This document shows, piece after piece, positions 44,140 through 53,605 of a stretch of 55,596 bases of DNA (position 1 is its first letter; each line of letters begins with the position of its first letter). Origin of the DNA: Acidobacteriota bacterium (lineage in GTDB: Bacteria; Acidobacteriota; Terriglobia; Bryobacterales; Bryobacteraceae); NCBI GenBank assembly GCA_003223115.1, contig QHXW01000483.1, positions 1 to 55,596 of the forward strand, given 5' to 3'. Below the pieces are notes generated by a model. It saw only the letters and a list, made by a program, of their open reading frames with translations, was not told the DNA's origin and did not search any database. A program made the translations under genes and the position numbers.

Positions 44140-44793
44140 ATGATCATTAACCCTGCCGAACACGACTACCGCAACATTTACAAACTGATGGTAGGCGTGA
44201 TTGTGCCGCGGCCCATCGCCTTCGTCTCAACCATCAGTCGTGAGGGCATCCCCAATCTCGCTCCGTTCAGCTTCTTTACCGGCATCAGCGCCAACCCGCC
44301 CGTCATCTGCTTTAGTCCCATGATTCGCGGCTCGGACGGCGGGCGTAAAGACACGCTGCGCAACATCGAAGCCGTGAAGGAATTCGTGGTGAACGTGGTC
44401 TCCGAGGAATTTGCCGAAAAGATGAATATCTGCTCGGCCGAATTTCCGCCGGAGGTGGACGAGTTCGAGGCGTCCGGCCTCACGCCAGTCCCAAGCGATC
44501 TGGTGAAGCCGCCACGCGTCAAGGAATCGCACATCAATATGGAGTGCCGCCTGATTCAGCTTGTTGACGTCAGCTCCAAGCCGCTCGGAGGCAGCATCGT
44601 TCTGGGAGAGGTGCTGCGCTTCCACATCGATGACGCGCTGGTCGACAACTACAAGATCGATCCCGACAAGCTGCATCCCATCGGCCGCCTGGGCGGTCCG
44701 ACGTATACGCGGACAACAGACCGGTTTGATATGTCGCGGCCCCAAACCGGCGAGATCAAACCGGAGGAAATCAAAAGCGGGCCGAAATCATGA
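44140..44793 (+). CDS. Flavin reductase-like (DIM6/NTAB) FMN-binding protein
   Basis: A 217-residue cytosolic flavoprotein. 'IVPRPIAFVSTISREGIPNLAPFSFF' is the family signature for FMN binding. 'NPPVICFSP', 'NIEAVKEFVVNVVSEEFAEKMN' and 'HINMECRLIQL' follow in the usual order. Such proteins supply reduced flavin to a partner oxygenase or carry out small reductions. Its stop overlaps the acyl-CoA synthetase start (ATGA), so the two are co-translated, 101 bases after hmgA. No flavin-dependent monooxygenase is visible in the window. Its role in aromatic breakdown is plausible but unproven. Confidence 0.85.
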   Translation: MIINPAEHDYRNIYKLMVGVIVPRPIAFVSTISREGIPNLAPFSFFTGISANPPVICFSPMIRGSDGGRKDTLRNIEAVKEFVVNVVSEEFAEKMNICSAEFPPEVDEFEASGLTPVPSDLVKPPRVKESHINMECRLIQLVDVSSKPLGGSIVLGEVLRFHIDDALVDNYKIDPDKLHPIGRLGGPTYTRTTDRFDMSRPQTGEIKPEEIKSGPKS

Positions 44794-46709
44794 GCGGCAA
44801 GTGGATCTGGGAACCTACGCGGGATTGGACGGCGCGCACCAACGTCTGGTGCTTCATGCAGAAGCTTGGCTTCACGGATCGCGACGCGTTTCTGAAGTAT
44901 TCGAGCGAAAACCCGGAGAATTTCTGGGACCAGATGCTGCGCGAGCTGGGAATTGAGTGGTTCGAGCCCTACACGCGCGTGCTCGATACGTCGAACGGAG
45001 TCGAGTGGTCGCAATGGTTCCTGGGCGGCAAACTCAACATCGCCTGGAATTGTCTCGACCGGCACGCCGGCTCGCCTGCGACACGCGAGAAAGCCGCCGT
45101 AATCTGGGAAGGCGAAGATGGGTTGAATCTCACCCACACCTTCGCGCAACTCTCGAGCGAAGTGAACCGGCTGGCCAACGGGCTTCAAACGCTTGGCCTC
45201 ACTCAGGGCGACCGCGTCGCGCTGGTCATGCCCATGGTTCCGGAAGTGGTCATCATTCTTTACGCTTGTTTCAAGCTGGGCGTCATCGTGGTCCCCATCT
45301 TTGCCGGCTTTGGCGCAGGAGCGATCGCCACGCGTCTCGAGAACTCCGGTACACGAGTGGTCTTCACCGCGGATCACGCGCAGCGCCGTGGTAAGGTACT
45401 TCCGCTGAAGGAAAAGCTCGATCAGGCGCTCGAGAGGCCGAACGCCATCGAACACGTCGTGGTCTGCCGCTATAAAGACGGCACTGTTCCGTGGCGCGGC
45501 GGACGCGATATTTGGTGGGACGATGTTCTGCGCGGGCATTTGTCCGAACGCGATGCGATGCCGCTTGATTCGGAGGATCGCGCGTTCATCCTCTACACGT
45601 CCGGCACCACCGGCAAGCCCAAAGGTACCGTGCACACGCACGCCGGTTGTCTGGCGCAGATGTCCAAGGAAATTTTTCTCGGCTTCGATCATCAGCCTGA
45701 CGACCGCTTCTGGTGGCTCTCCGATATCGGCTGGATGATGGGGCCCTGGACCATCATCGGCAATCACAATCTTGGCGGAACCATCTTCATGTATGACGGC
45801 GCGCCCGATTATCCGGGGCCCGACAGGTTGTGGCAGATGATCGAGCGGCACGGAATCACAACCTTCGGCATCTCGCCCACCGCCATCCGTTTGCTGATGC
45901 GCGCCGGCGCTCCGAACCAGGAAATGCGATCGCTACGCCTGCTGGGCTCAACCGGCGAGCCTTGGGACGACACATCCTACGTATGGTTCTTCGAGAACGT
46001 CGGCCGCGGCCGTTGTCCAATCATCAATATTTCGGGTGGCACCGAGATCGTCGGCTCTTTCCTGTTTCCCCTGCCCATTCAGCCGCTGAAGCCCTGCACG
46101 CTCGGCGGGCCCGCGCCTGGCATGGCCACTGAGGTCGTCGATGAATCCGGACGGCCGGTCCGCGGCAAAAAGGGCTACCTGGTCTGTACTCAAGCTGCTC
46201 CTTCCATGACCCGTGGCGTTTGGGGCGACCCTGCGCGCTACATCGAAACCTACTGGTCCCGCTGGCCTGGCGTTTGGTATCACGGCGATTGGGCCAGCGT
46301 GGATGAAGACGGCTGCTGGTTCCTGCACGGCCGCGCCGATGAGTCCATGAACGTCGCTGGGCGCAAAGTCGGGCCGGCGGAAGTGGAGGATGCGCTCATC
46401 GAGCACCCGTCGGTTTCAGAGGCAGCCGTCATCGGCGTGCCAGATGAGTTGAAGGGCGAAGCCATCGTGGCCTTCGTGGTGCCGAAGACCGGCGTCACGG
46501 TCACGGCCGAATTTGAAGAGCAGCTTTCGTTGCATCTCATCAACTCGCTTGGGCCCACGTTCAAACCACAGGCCGTGCGCGCGGTGAGAGAGCTCCCCAA
46601 GACCCAAAGCGGCAAAATTGTTCGCCGGCTGTTGCGCCAGAAATATCTGGGAGAACCTCTGGGCGACCTCTCTACCGTCGAGAATCCTGCGGCGCTCGAC
46701 AGCCTGTAG
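44790..46709 (+). CDS. Acetyl/acetoacetyl-CoA synthetase-like AMP-forming ligase
   Basis: A 639-residue adenylate-forming enzyme. The N-terminal cap of the acetyl-CoA-synthetase type ('WDQMLRELGIEWFEPYTRV', 'WFLGGKLNIAWNCLDRHAG') is followed by the ATP-grasp loop 'ILYTSGTTGKPKGTVHTHAG', the core motif 'WLSDIGWMMGPW', and 'YHGDWASVDEDGCWFLHGRAD'. The acetylation/catalytic Lys is in 'PKTQSGKIVRRLLRQ'. It is not a clear acetate-specific AcsA. Lying at the end of the tyrosine-degradation block, it could activate acetoacetate, the product of the FAH step, to acetoacetyl-CoA. That substrate is inference from position. Confidence 0.82.
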   Translation: MSGKWIWEPTRDWTARTNVWCFMQKLGFTDRDAFLKYSSENPENFWDQMLRELGIEWFEPYTRVLDTSNGVEWSQWFLGGKLNIAWNCLDRHAGSPATREKAAVIWEGEDGLNLTHTFAQLSSEVNRLANGLQTLGLTQGDRVALVMPMVPEVVIILYACFKLGVIVVPIFAGFGAGAIATRLENSGTRVVFTADHAQRRGKVLPLKEKLDQALERPNAIEHVVVCRYKDGTVPWRGGRDIWWDDVLRGHLSERDAMPLDSEDRAFILYTSGTTGKPKGTVHTHAGCLAQMSKEIFLGFDHQPDDRFWWLSDIGWMMGPWTIIGNHNLGGTIFMYDGAPDYPGPDRLWQMIERHGITTFGISPTAIRLLMRAGAPNQEMRSLRLLGSTGEPWDDTSYVWFFENVGRGRCPIINISGGTEIVGSFLFPLPIQPLKPCTLGGPAPGMATEVVDESGRPVRGKKGYLVCTQAAPSMTRGVWGDPARYIETYWSRWPGVWYHGDWASVDEDGCWFLHGRADESMNVAGRKVGPAEVEDALIEHPSVSEAAVIGVPDELKGEAIVAFVVPKTGVTVTAEFEEQLSLHLINSLGPTFKPQAVRAVRELPKTQSGKIVRRLLRQKYLGEPLGDLSTVENPAALDSL

Positions 46710-46818
46710 TCGGGCTAACTAACGAGGCGAATCCGATAGTAACTTTTGACAGCGTTCACACTATGTTGACCGGGGGCTATCATCGGCAATAGCAGACCCG
46801 TCGGAGCACACAGCCGCG

Positions 46819-48015
46819 ATGCGCCTCAGAAAGCCACTGGACATCTCGCAAACCGGAATAGGAGCGCTCCACCTGCGTTCCGACCTTCGCAAACGCATCA
46901 TTGGACAAGATCATGCGATCGACCAACTGGTGAATGTCTATCAGACATTTCTGGCGGGCATGAACCCCCCCATGCGGCCGATCGGCAGTTTTTTGTTGCT
47001 GGGTCCCACGGGTACGGGGAAGACCAGACTCGTGGAGGCGGCCGCCGAAAGCCTGGTGGGCGATCCACGGGCGATGATCAAAATCGACTGCGCCGAGTTC
47101 CAGCACAGCCACGAAATTGCGAAGCTCGTCGGCTCGCCGCCCGGATATCTGGGACACCGGGAGACGCACGCGATGCTGAGCCAGGAGATGCTGAATCAGT
47201 ATCACAACGAGGGTGTGAAACTCAGCTTTGTGCTGTTCGACGAAATCGAAAAAGCCAGTGACGCGCTATGGAACTTGCTGCTCGGCATCCTGGACAAAGC
47301 CGTGCTGACCCTGGGAGACAACCGGCCGGTGGATTTTTCGCGTTGCATGATCTTCCTGACCGGCAACCTGGGCGCCGCGGAGATGAGTTCCATGCTCAAC
47401 CCCAAGCTGGGGTTCGCTGCCTCGGAGGTGGAGCGCGAACACCAGGCTGGCCACTTAACTGGCAACACCAAAGAGAAAATCTCCAAAACCGGTCTGGAAG
47501 CCGCGCGCAAAAGGTTCACGCCGGAGTTCATGAACCGGCTGGACAAAGTGGTGGTGTTCCGGCCGCTGGGAGATGCCGAGTTGCGCCAAATCCTCACCTT
47601 GGAGCTGAGCCTGCTGCAGCAACGCGTCCTCAGCTCGGTGACTACGGCTTTCTTTTTTACGCTGAGCCAGGCGGCCAAAAACTTTCTGCTGCACGAAGGA
47701 ACCGACCTGAAATATGGCGCCAGACATTTGAAGCGCGCCATCGAGCGCGAACTGGTCAGCCCGTTTGCGAACCTGGTGGCCAGTGAGCAGGTTTGCGGCG
47801 GGGACTGGGTGAGCGTGGAGTTCGATCCTTCCACTCGAAGCATGAACTTTTTCAAAGAGGCTGAAAGTATCCCTGAAACCGCAATGTTCAAGCTCCTCGA
47901 ATTGTCGCTGAGCCAGCCTCCCGGTACGCTGTCCGCGGTATCGCAAACCGAGTTCTTGCGATCTGCCGTGCCATTTCTCATGCTCGAGCGCCAGGCTCTC
48001 TCGGCCGGAAAATAG
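46819..48015 (+). CDS. Single-ring ClpB/ClpA-type AAA+ ATPase
   Basis: 398 residues holding one AAA+ module plus a ClpB D2-small domain. Walker A GPTGTGKT is at 62-69 and Walker B 'FVLFDEIEKA' has Asp141-Glu142. The pore loop 'GSPPGYLGH' keeps Tyr110, sensor 1 is 'IFLTGNLG', and 'RFTPEFMNRLDKVVVFRPL' carries the arginine finger. 'LKYGARHLKRAIERELVSPFANL' is the sensor 2 region. The N-domain, D1 ring and coiled-coil M-domain of ClpB are all missing. It should unfold or remodel a protein substrate. No ClpP or adaptor is nearby. A sulfite dehydrogenase pair follows after 51 bases. Confidence 0.85.
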   Translation: MRLRKPLDISQTGIGALHLRSDLRKRIIGQDHAIDQLVNVYQTFLAGMNPPMRPIGSFLLLGPTGTGKTRLVEAAAESLVGDPRAMIKIDCAEFQHSHEIAKLVGSPPGYLGHRETHAMLSQEMLNQYHNEGVKLSFVLFDEIEKASDALWNLLLGILDKAVLTLGDNRPVDFSRCMIFLTGNLGAAEMSSMLNPKLGFAASEVEREHQAGHLTGNTKEKISKTGLEAARKRFTPEFMNRLDKVVVFRPLGDAELRQILTLELSLLQQRVLSSVTTAFFFTLSQAAKNFLLHEGTDLKYGARHLKRAIERELVSPFANLVASEQVCGGDWVSVEFDPSTRSMNFFKEAESIPETAMFKLLELSLSQPPGTLSAVSQTEFLRSAVPFLMLERQALSAGK

Positions 48016-48066
48016 ACTTAACCTCGTCGTAATCCCGCGGTAACATCATGGGCGGAGCCAATCGCC

Positions 48067-49272
48067 ATGAAATTTCCGACTTCGCGCCGCCGCTTTCTGG
48101 AATTGACCACGGCTGTGACGGGCGCGCTCGCTGGCTGCAAGCGCACTGGCGCGCAAGAAGACGAAGGCCCACGCATAATCGGGCAGCCGCTCAGCAAGTA
48201 TGGCGAGCGGTCCGTCTTTGAGAAATCGGCGCGTTCCCTGCCCACCACCAAGATCCTGGAGAACGGCTCCAGTCTGACTCCGCTTCAGGATTCGTACGGA
48301 ATCATTACTCCTTCGGCTCTGCATTACGAGCGCCACCACGCCGGCGTGCCTGCAATCAATCCGGCCGAGCACCGGCTGCTGATCCACGGCCTGGTAGAGC
48401 GGCCTCTGATTTTCACCATGGACGAAATCCGGCGGCTGCCGTCGATTTCGCGCATTTATTTCCTCGAGTGTTCGGGCAACAGCAGGGATGGTTGGGGTGC
48501 GAAACCGGCGCCCAGCGTGCAACTGAGCCACGGCATGGTGAGCTGCAGCGAATGGACCGGCGTGCCCCTTTCGTTATTGCTCTCGGAGGCCGGCGTGCGC
48601 CCGGCGGCCAAATGGATTCTTGCGGAAGGTGCCGACGCCTGCAAAATGCAGCGCAGCATTCCGCTCGAAAAAGCCATGAATGACATTCTGCTGGCGTACG
48701 GGCAGAACGGCGAAGCGCTGCGGCCTGAGCAAGGCTATCCGCTGCGTTTGCTGATTCCAGGTTGGGAAGGCAACGCCAGCGTAAAGTGGCTGCGGCGCGT
48801 CAAGCTGATTGAAGAACCTTACATGGTGCGCGACGAGACCTCGAAATATACCGACCTCATGCCCGACGGCACCGCGCGACAGTTCACTTTTGTAATGGAT
48901 GCCAAATCCGTGGTGACGTTTCCTTCGGCGGGACAAAAACTCCCGGGACCAGGATTCTACGAGATCACTGGTCTCGCGTGGACCGGGCGCGGACGCATCG
49001 AGCGCGTCGAGATTTCAACCGACAGTGGCGCGAATTGGCAAAGGACCGAGTTGCAGGAGCCGCGATTTTCGCTGGCTTTCACGCGTTTCCGGTTTCCCTG
49101 GCGCTGGGACGGACACGAGGCTGTCATCGCATCCCGCGCCACCGATGAAACTGGCTACGTGCAGCCTTCGAAGGACGAATTGATCGCCGCGCGCGGCGTA
49201 AGTTCCGATTATCACTACAACGGCATTCGCCCCTGGAAACTGATGGCCAATGGGAGGGTCACCAATGTGTAG
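48067..49272 (+). CDS. soxC: SoxC-like sulfite dehydrogenase, molybdopterin subunit
   Basis: A 401-residue molybdopterin enzyme of the sulfite oxidase family. The N-terminus has a Tat motif (S-R-R-R-F-L) and then the lipobox L-A-G-C with Cys24, so it is likely an exported lipoprotein. The molybdenum ligand Cys135 is in 'YFLECSGNS'. 'MDEIRRLPSISR', 'LLIPGWEGNASVKWLRRVKL' and the C-terminal dimerisation Ig-like domain ('ISTDSGANWQ') are standard. It oxidises sulfite, or protein-bound sulfane sulfur in Sox systems. The cytochrome subunit gene overlaps its end. No soxXYZAB genes are visible, so sulfite detoxification is more likely than full thiosulfate oxidation. Confidence 0.9.
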   Translation: MKFPTSRRRFLELTTAVTGALAGCKRTGAQEDEGPRIIGQPLSKYGERSVFEKSARSLPTTKILENGSSLTPLQDSYGIITPSALHYERHHAGVPAINPAEHRLLIHGLVERPLIFTMDEIRRLPSISRIYFLECSGNSRDGWGAKPAPSVQLSHGMVSCSEWTGVPLSLLLSEAGVRPAAKWILAEGADACKMQRSIPLEKAMNDILLAYGQNGEALRPEQGYPLRLLIPGWEGNASVKWLRRVKLIEEPYMVRDETSKYTDLMPDGTARQFTFVMDAKSVVTFPSAGQKLPGPGFYEITGLAWTGRGRIERVEISTDSGANWQRTELQEPRFSLAFTRFRFPWRWDGHEAVIASRATDETGYVQPSKDELIAARGVSSDYHYNGIRPWKLMANGRVTNV

Positions 49273-49882
49273 TGTCGGCCGCCCGAATCTTCTCAGGTTC
49301 GATGTCTGGCTGCCCGGCATCACCGTTGTGCTCCTGCTTCTTGCCTGTGTGCCACTCTGCGCGCAGTCTGGGAAATACGGTCTAGGCCGCACGCCCACGC
49401 CGGAAGAGATCCGTGGCATGGATATCACCATCCCGCCCGATGGAACGGGCCTGCCTCCAGGTCACGGCACAGCCGCCGAAGGAAGAGAGATCTACGAGCG
49501 GCGATGCTCGCGTTGTCATGGGCACAAAGGCGAAGGTGGCGACGAGCCCAAACAATCGCCGCTGGTGGGCGGCAAATCCAGCCTGAAAACTCCCAAGCCG
49601 CTGAAGACCGTGGGGAGCTACTGGCCCTACCCAACCACGGTTTGGGATTACACGAGTCGCGCCATGCCCTTCGATAAGCCCGGAACGCTGACCACCAATC
49701 AGGTGTACGCGGTTGTGGCGTTCGTCCTCTACATGAACAACATCGTTGGGGAGAATACAGTGTTAGACGCGAGCTCGCTGCCGCGGATCAAGATGCCCAA
49801 TCGTGAGGGCTTTGTGCGAGACCCGCGGCCGGACACGGGTCCAAAACCATCCGCGCGTAAGAAACTGAACCGCAAGCGATGA
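49265..49882 (+). CDS. soxD: SoxD-like cytochrome c subunit
   Basis: 205 residues from ATG 49265, chosen by GGGAGGG thirteen to seven bases upstream; it overlaps the soxC stop by 8 bases. A signal segment (ITVVLLLLACVPLCAQ) is followed by 'KYGLGRTPTPEEIRGMDITI', typical of SoxD-type subunits. The single haem motif C-S-R-C-H is at residues 81-85. 'YWPYPTTVWDYTSRAMPF' contains the probable Met ligand. The tail is basic. It should take electrons from the molybdenum subunit in the periplasm and pass them to the respiratory chain. Confidence 0.88.
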   Translation: MCSVGRPNLLRFDVWLPGITVVLLLLACVPLCAQSGKYGLGRTPTPEEIRGMDITIPPDGTGLPPGHGTAAEGREIYERRCSRCHGHKGEGGDEPKQSPLVGGKSSLKTPKPLKTVGSYWPYPTTVWDYTSRAMPFDKPGTLTTNQVYAVVAFVLYMNNIVGENTVLDASSLPRIKMPNREGFVRDPRPDTGPKPSARKKLNRKR

Positions 49883-49916
49883 GCCAGTGGTGAGGCTTTC
49901 ATACTTCGGCCATGAC

Positions 49917-52564
49917 TCACTCGTGCCGCAGCGCCGTTAGCGGATCGATTCGGGTCGCAGCGCGCGCTGGAAAATAACTGGCCGCGAGCGACACCAGCAC
50001 CAGCAATAGAGCCACTGTCACAAACGTCAACGGGTCGGAGGGGCTGATCCCGTAAAGAAAGCCCGAAACAAAGCGTGTGAGCGCCGCTGCCACGGCCATT
50101 CCGAATGCTGTCCCAAGCGCTGCGAGCGTCAAGCCGTTTCGTATGACCAGGGCAAGCACATTGCGCGATTGCGCCCCGAGGGCCATGCGAATGCCGATTT
50201 CGCGTGTGCGGTGCAAGACAGTGTACGCAAGAACGCTGTACAGCCCCACGCTCGCGAGCGCCAACGAGGCGCGGCGAACAGGCCGATCAATCCCGCCGCC
50301 GTCCTTTGTTTCCACAAAGAGCTCATAATCTGGTCCGAAAGGGTTTTCAGCTCATGAAGCGGAAGATTTCGGTCGAGCGCAGCGACCTCATGCTCGAGCA
50401 CCGGGGCAAACGCCGCCGCATCACCGATGGTGCGTACTTCGATGCTCACGAATACCTCGCGATTCTGCAGCAGCGGCACATAGAGCAGCAGCGGCGGATC
50501 AGCCAGCAAGGTCTGATACTTGGAATCTTTCGCTACGCCGATCACCTGAACGGGCGGACGACGCGGACCTTGGTAAGAAGGCACGGCGATGCGCTTGCCG
50601 AGCGGATTTTCGCCGGGCCAGAGCCGCGCTGCAAGCTTCTGGGTAACGATCGCCACCAGCGGTGCACCCTCGGTATTCCGCGGGCTGAAATCGCGGCCTT
50701 GAACGATGGGAATTCCCAAAGTGCGAAAGTACCCGGGCGAAACCGTGTTCGTATACACCCGAAATCAGAGATGACTTCTTCGTCGCAACTCCTCCTGAGA
50801 AGGCTCCTGACCCTCATGGAAAATCGACCGGCGGTCGCTCCAGTCTCTCGCCGGGTATGTTTTCGACAAGCTGACGGATTGAACGCCGGGGACCACTGCC
50901 AATCGCTCTTGCAGTTGCTCGAAAAACAGCCTGGCGCGAGTCTCCGGATAGTTGAGGATCGACAGATCAAATGAGGCGAGCCGGACGTTCCGGGTTCGAA
51001 GCCGCGATCGATTGCCAGAATGCGCTCGATGCTTTCGATCACCAGACCCGCGCCGATGAGCAGCACCAGCGAGAGCGAAACCTGCGCAATCACTAGTAAC
51101 TTCGATAAACCTAAATCTGGCAGTTGGGGCCGCCGGATTCCGCCATCTACTTGTCGCCGCAACTCATTGCAGAAAAATCGGTTGTCACCCAGAAGGTGAT
51201 CTGCGCAGCAGTTGGAACTCGTAGTCGGCAAAAGCGTATCAGAATGCGGCGAAGGCCGAACTGCCGGATTTAGGATAAACGAAAGCCCGATGCGGGTGCG
51301 GCATCCTTGAGCGACGTGGCGAGATCGGTTTTCGCCGCAATGAACGCGGGCGCAAGCCCGAACAACACTGCCGTCAGCATCGACAGCGCCAGCGTAAAAC
51401 CCAGTACTGTGAGATCCAGAGGCGGTGGAGTCTTGAGTACCGTGTCCGAGGGCGGCAGCAGCCGGGTCGGCAGCCCCAGGCTCCACGGCGCACAATCAGC
51501 AGGCCGAGCGCCGCGGCAACCAGGCACAGCAGCATGCTCTTTGTGAGCAACTGTCGCACCAGCCTGCTCCGTCCGGCGCCCAAGGCCAAACGAACCGAAA
51601 TCTCCCGGCGCCGCGCCGTCGTTCGAGCCAGAGACAGATTCGCGACATTCGCGCAGGCGATGAGCAACACCAGGCCTACTGCGGCGAAGAGCAGCCCGAG
51701 GAATCTCTGAAGATTCGCCCGCTGATCGGGGTACAATCCGACGTCGCTGACCACGTCGGCTCCCCGGTCATCATTCGTTGCCGGATGCACATGCGCAGCC
51801 CGCTCGGCCAGTATGGCAACTTCTGCGCGTGCCTGTTCCAGGCGCACACCGGGTTTGAGCCGCCCGTAAATAGACATCCACCCGGCCGTACGGTCTTCCA
51901 GGATGCCGGGGGAAAGCCTCGGGATGGCTTGCGGCTGCATCATCAGGGGAAGCCACATATCGGTGTTCTGTCCCAGGCCGATACCCTGAAAGTCTTCCGC
52001 GGCAACTCCCACCACGTTGAACTCGTGACCATTCAGCGTCACTCTTTTCCCCACCGCTGCGCCGTCGGCGGCGAATGCCCGTTTCTAGAATGCATGGCTG
52101 ATCACGGCCACCGGGTGCGCGCCGGGTATACGGTCGTCCTCCATGGTGAAGAGCCGCCCGGCGGCCGGCCTCACGCCCGGCACCGAAAAGTAATTTCCCG
52201 AAACGAGCGAGCCGCGGATGCGCTCATTGGTGCCGCCGGCAAAGCTGAGCGGCGTGCGGCTCTCCGCCACCACTCCGGCAAACAGGCGGTTCTGATCGCG
52301 AAAATCAGCGTAATCCGGGTAGCCGAAATTCGAGCCACTCTGGCCGGCCGCCACCCGCATCGAACGCACCAGCCTGCCGGCATCCCGCACCCCCGGCACC
52401 GATCGCATCAAAACGCCGTGGATCAGGCTGAAGATCGCAGTATTAGCGCCGATTCCCAGCGCGAGTAAAACGATGGCAACAAGACTGACTCCGCCCGCCC
52501 GCAGCAGCATGCGTGTGCCGAAACGGATGTCTTCGAGAAGACCTGCCATGGAGTCCACCCCCAT
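49917..52564 (-). pseudogene. Broken ADOP-type ABC permease (MacB/FtsX-like) gene
   Basis: Fragments in different frames on the minus strand add up to a full duplicated permease of about 800 residues. The start (ATG 52564, '[20 protein letters not shown]') reads to a TAG at 52085. 'KRVTLNGHEFNVVGVAAEDF' and the first FtsX part ('FAAVGLVLLIACANVANLSL') follow, then a shift near 51480 to 'LTVLGFTLALSMLTAVLFGL'. A stop and spacer lead to 'VIAQVSLSLVLLIGAGLVIE', then more breaks around 50760. 'NTVSPGYFRTLGIPIVQGRD' comes next, and a last shift near 50300 before 'LASVGLYSVLAYTVLHRTRE' and the end '...LTALRHE'. At least five lesions are present. Confidence 0.88.
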
Positions 52565-52606
52565 AAGAAAGACGGTGCGGGCGGTCGAACTGTTAACGCG
52601 CTGCTT

Positions 52607-53482
52607 TTACGCTGCCGCCATGCTCCGCACCTCGGCCAGGGTCGCCATGGGGTCTTTCGAAGGCACGTACTCCATGGCCACGAAGTCGCGGAAGCCCGCT
52701 TCACGAATGGCTTTGAACACATTTGCGTACTGGATCTCCCCAGTGCCCGGTTCGTGCCTGCCCGGTACGTCGCCCACGTGGAAATGGCCGATCGAGGCGA
52801 TGTTCTTGCGGATGCTGTCGATCAGATTTCCATCCATGATCTGCACGTGATAGATGTCGAAAAGAATTTTCACATGAGGGCTCGACACTTCGCGCATAAT
52901 CTCAAAAGCCTCGGGCGTATGGTTGAGGTAATACCCGGCATGATCCACCAGTGTATTGAGCGGCTCGACAATCAGCGTCACGCCATGCGGAGCAATCACA
53001 TCGTGCGCGCGCTTCAGGCCTTCAACGATGCTCGCGTGCTGTACCTCGCGCGGGACACCCGGTAGCGCGTTACCGGTGAGCGTGACCAACCGGGTGCTCT
53101 CGAATCGTTTGGCGGCTTCGGTGGAAGCCCGGATCTCGGTTAGGAATGCCTCGCGGTCGGCTGGATCCACCAGCGTCATGCCTTTGGGGTTTACCGCGCG
53201 ATTGCCCACCAAACAGGCACACTCGAGACCCAGCTTGGCCTTGACCTTATTGATTTCGACGGGGTCCTGCCCGCGCCAGTTGCCGAACTCGAACCCCTGA
53301 TAGCCCGCCTCTGCGACCTTTTCCATCTGCTCGGGCAGTTTCATGTTTCGAAACAGCGGTTCCACGCGGACCGAAAGTTTGAAACCGGCAGAGGTCTGCT
53401 TCGATTGTGCGAATGATTGAGTGGACACGGCACTCGAGGCCGCGGCCATTAGGGGCAACTGCAGCAGCGTTCTGCGTAGCAT
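52607..53482 (-). CDS. Exported hydroxypyruvate isomerase-like TIM-barrel protein
   Basis: A 291-residue sugar phosphate isomerase/epimerase-fold protein (AP endonuclease family 2). An N-terminal signal (LLQLPLMAAASSAVSTQSFAQ) with two Arg suggests export. Metal-site motifs are 'TLIVEPLNT' (Glu), 'KILFDIYHVQIMDGN' (Asp, His), 'IGHFHVGDVPGRHEPGTGEI' (His) and 'FVAMEYVPSKD' (Glu). The order matches hydroxypyruvate isomerase (Hyi). Secreted members are frequent in Acidobacteriota and Planctomycetes. The true substrate is uncertain. It follows an amidohydrolase gene on the same strand. Confidence 0.82.
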   Translation of the reverse strand: MLRRTLLQLPLMAAASSAVSTQSFAQSKQTSAGFKLSVRVEPLFRNMKLPEQMEKVAEAGYQGFEFGNWRGQDPVEINKVKAKLGLECACLVGNRAVNPKGMTLVDPADREAFLTEIRASTEAAKRFESTRLVTLTGNALPGVPREVQHASIVEGLKRAHDVIAPHGVTLIVEPLNTLVDHAGYYLNHTPEAFEIMREVSSPHVKILFDIYHVQIMDGNLIDSIRKNIASIGHFHVGDVPGRHEPGTGEIQYANVFKAIREAGFRDFVAMEYVPSKDPMATLAEVRSMAAA

Positions 53483-53605
53483 GGGAGCAGAATAACACCG
53501 ATGCTCCTCGAGATATACGTGGGCCGCTGAACCGTGACCGCAGGGAGCGGAACGGGCCGATGTGACCGCTCGCTGGGCGCTTGCGGTTCAGGCTGGCGCG
53601 CTTCA

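Noticed and set aside
44649-45851. 400-residue open frame on the minus strand over the flavin reductase and acyl-CoA synthetase genes
   Set aside because: The plus-strand proteins carry clear motifs throughout; the antisense product is rich in His/Arg/Pro without a fold.
47202-47981. 259-residue minus-strand frame over the AAA+ gene
   Set aside because: Ser/Leu-rich low-information product, antisense to the arginine-finger and sensor 2 regions of a clear ATPase.
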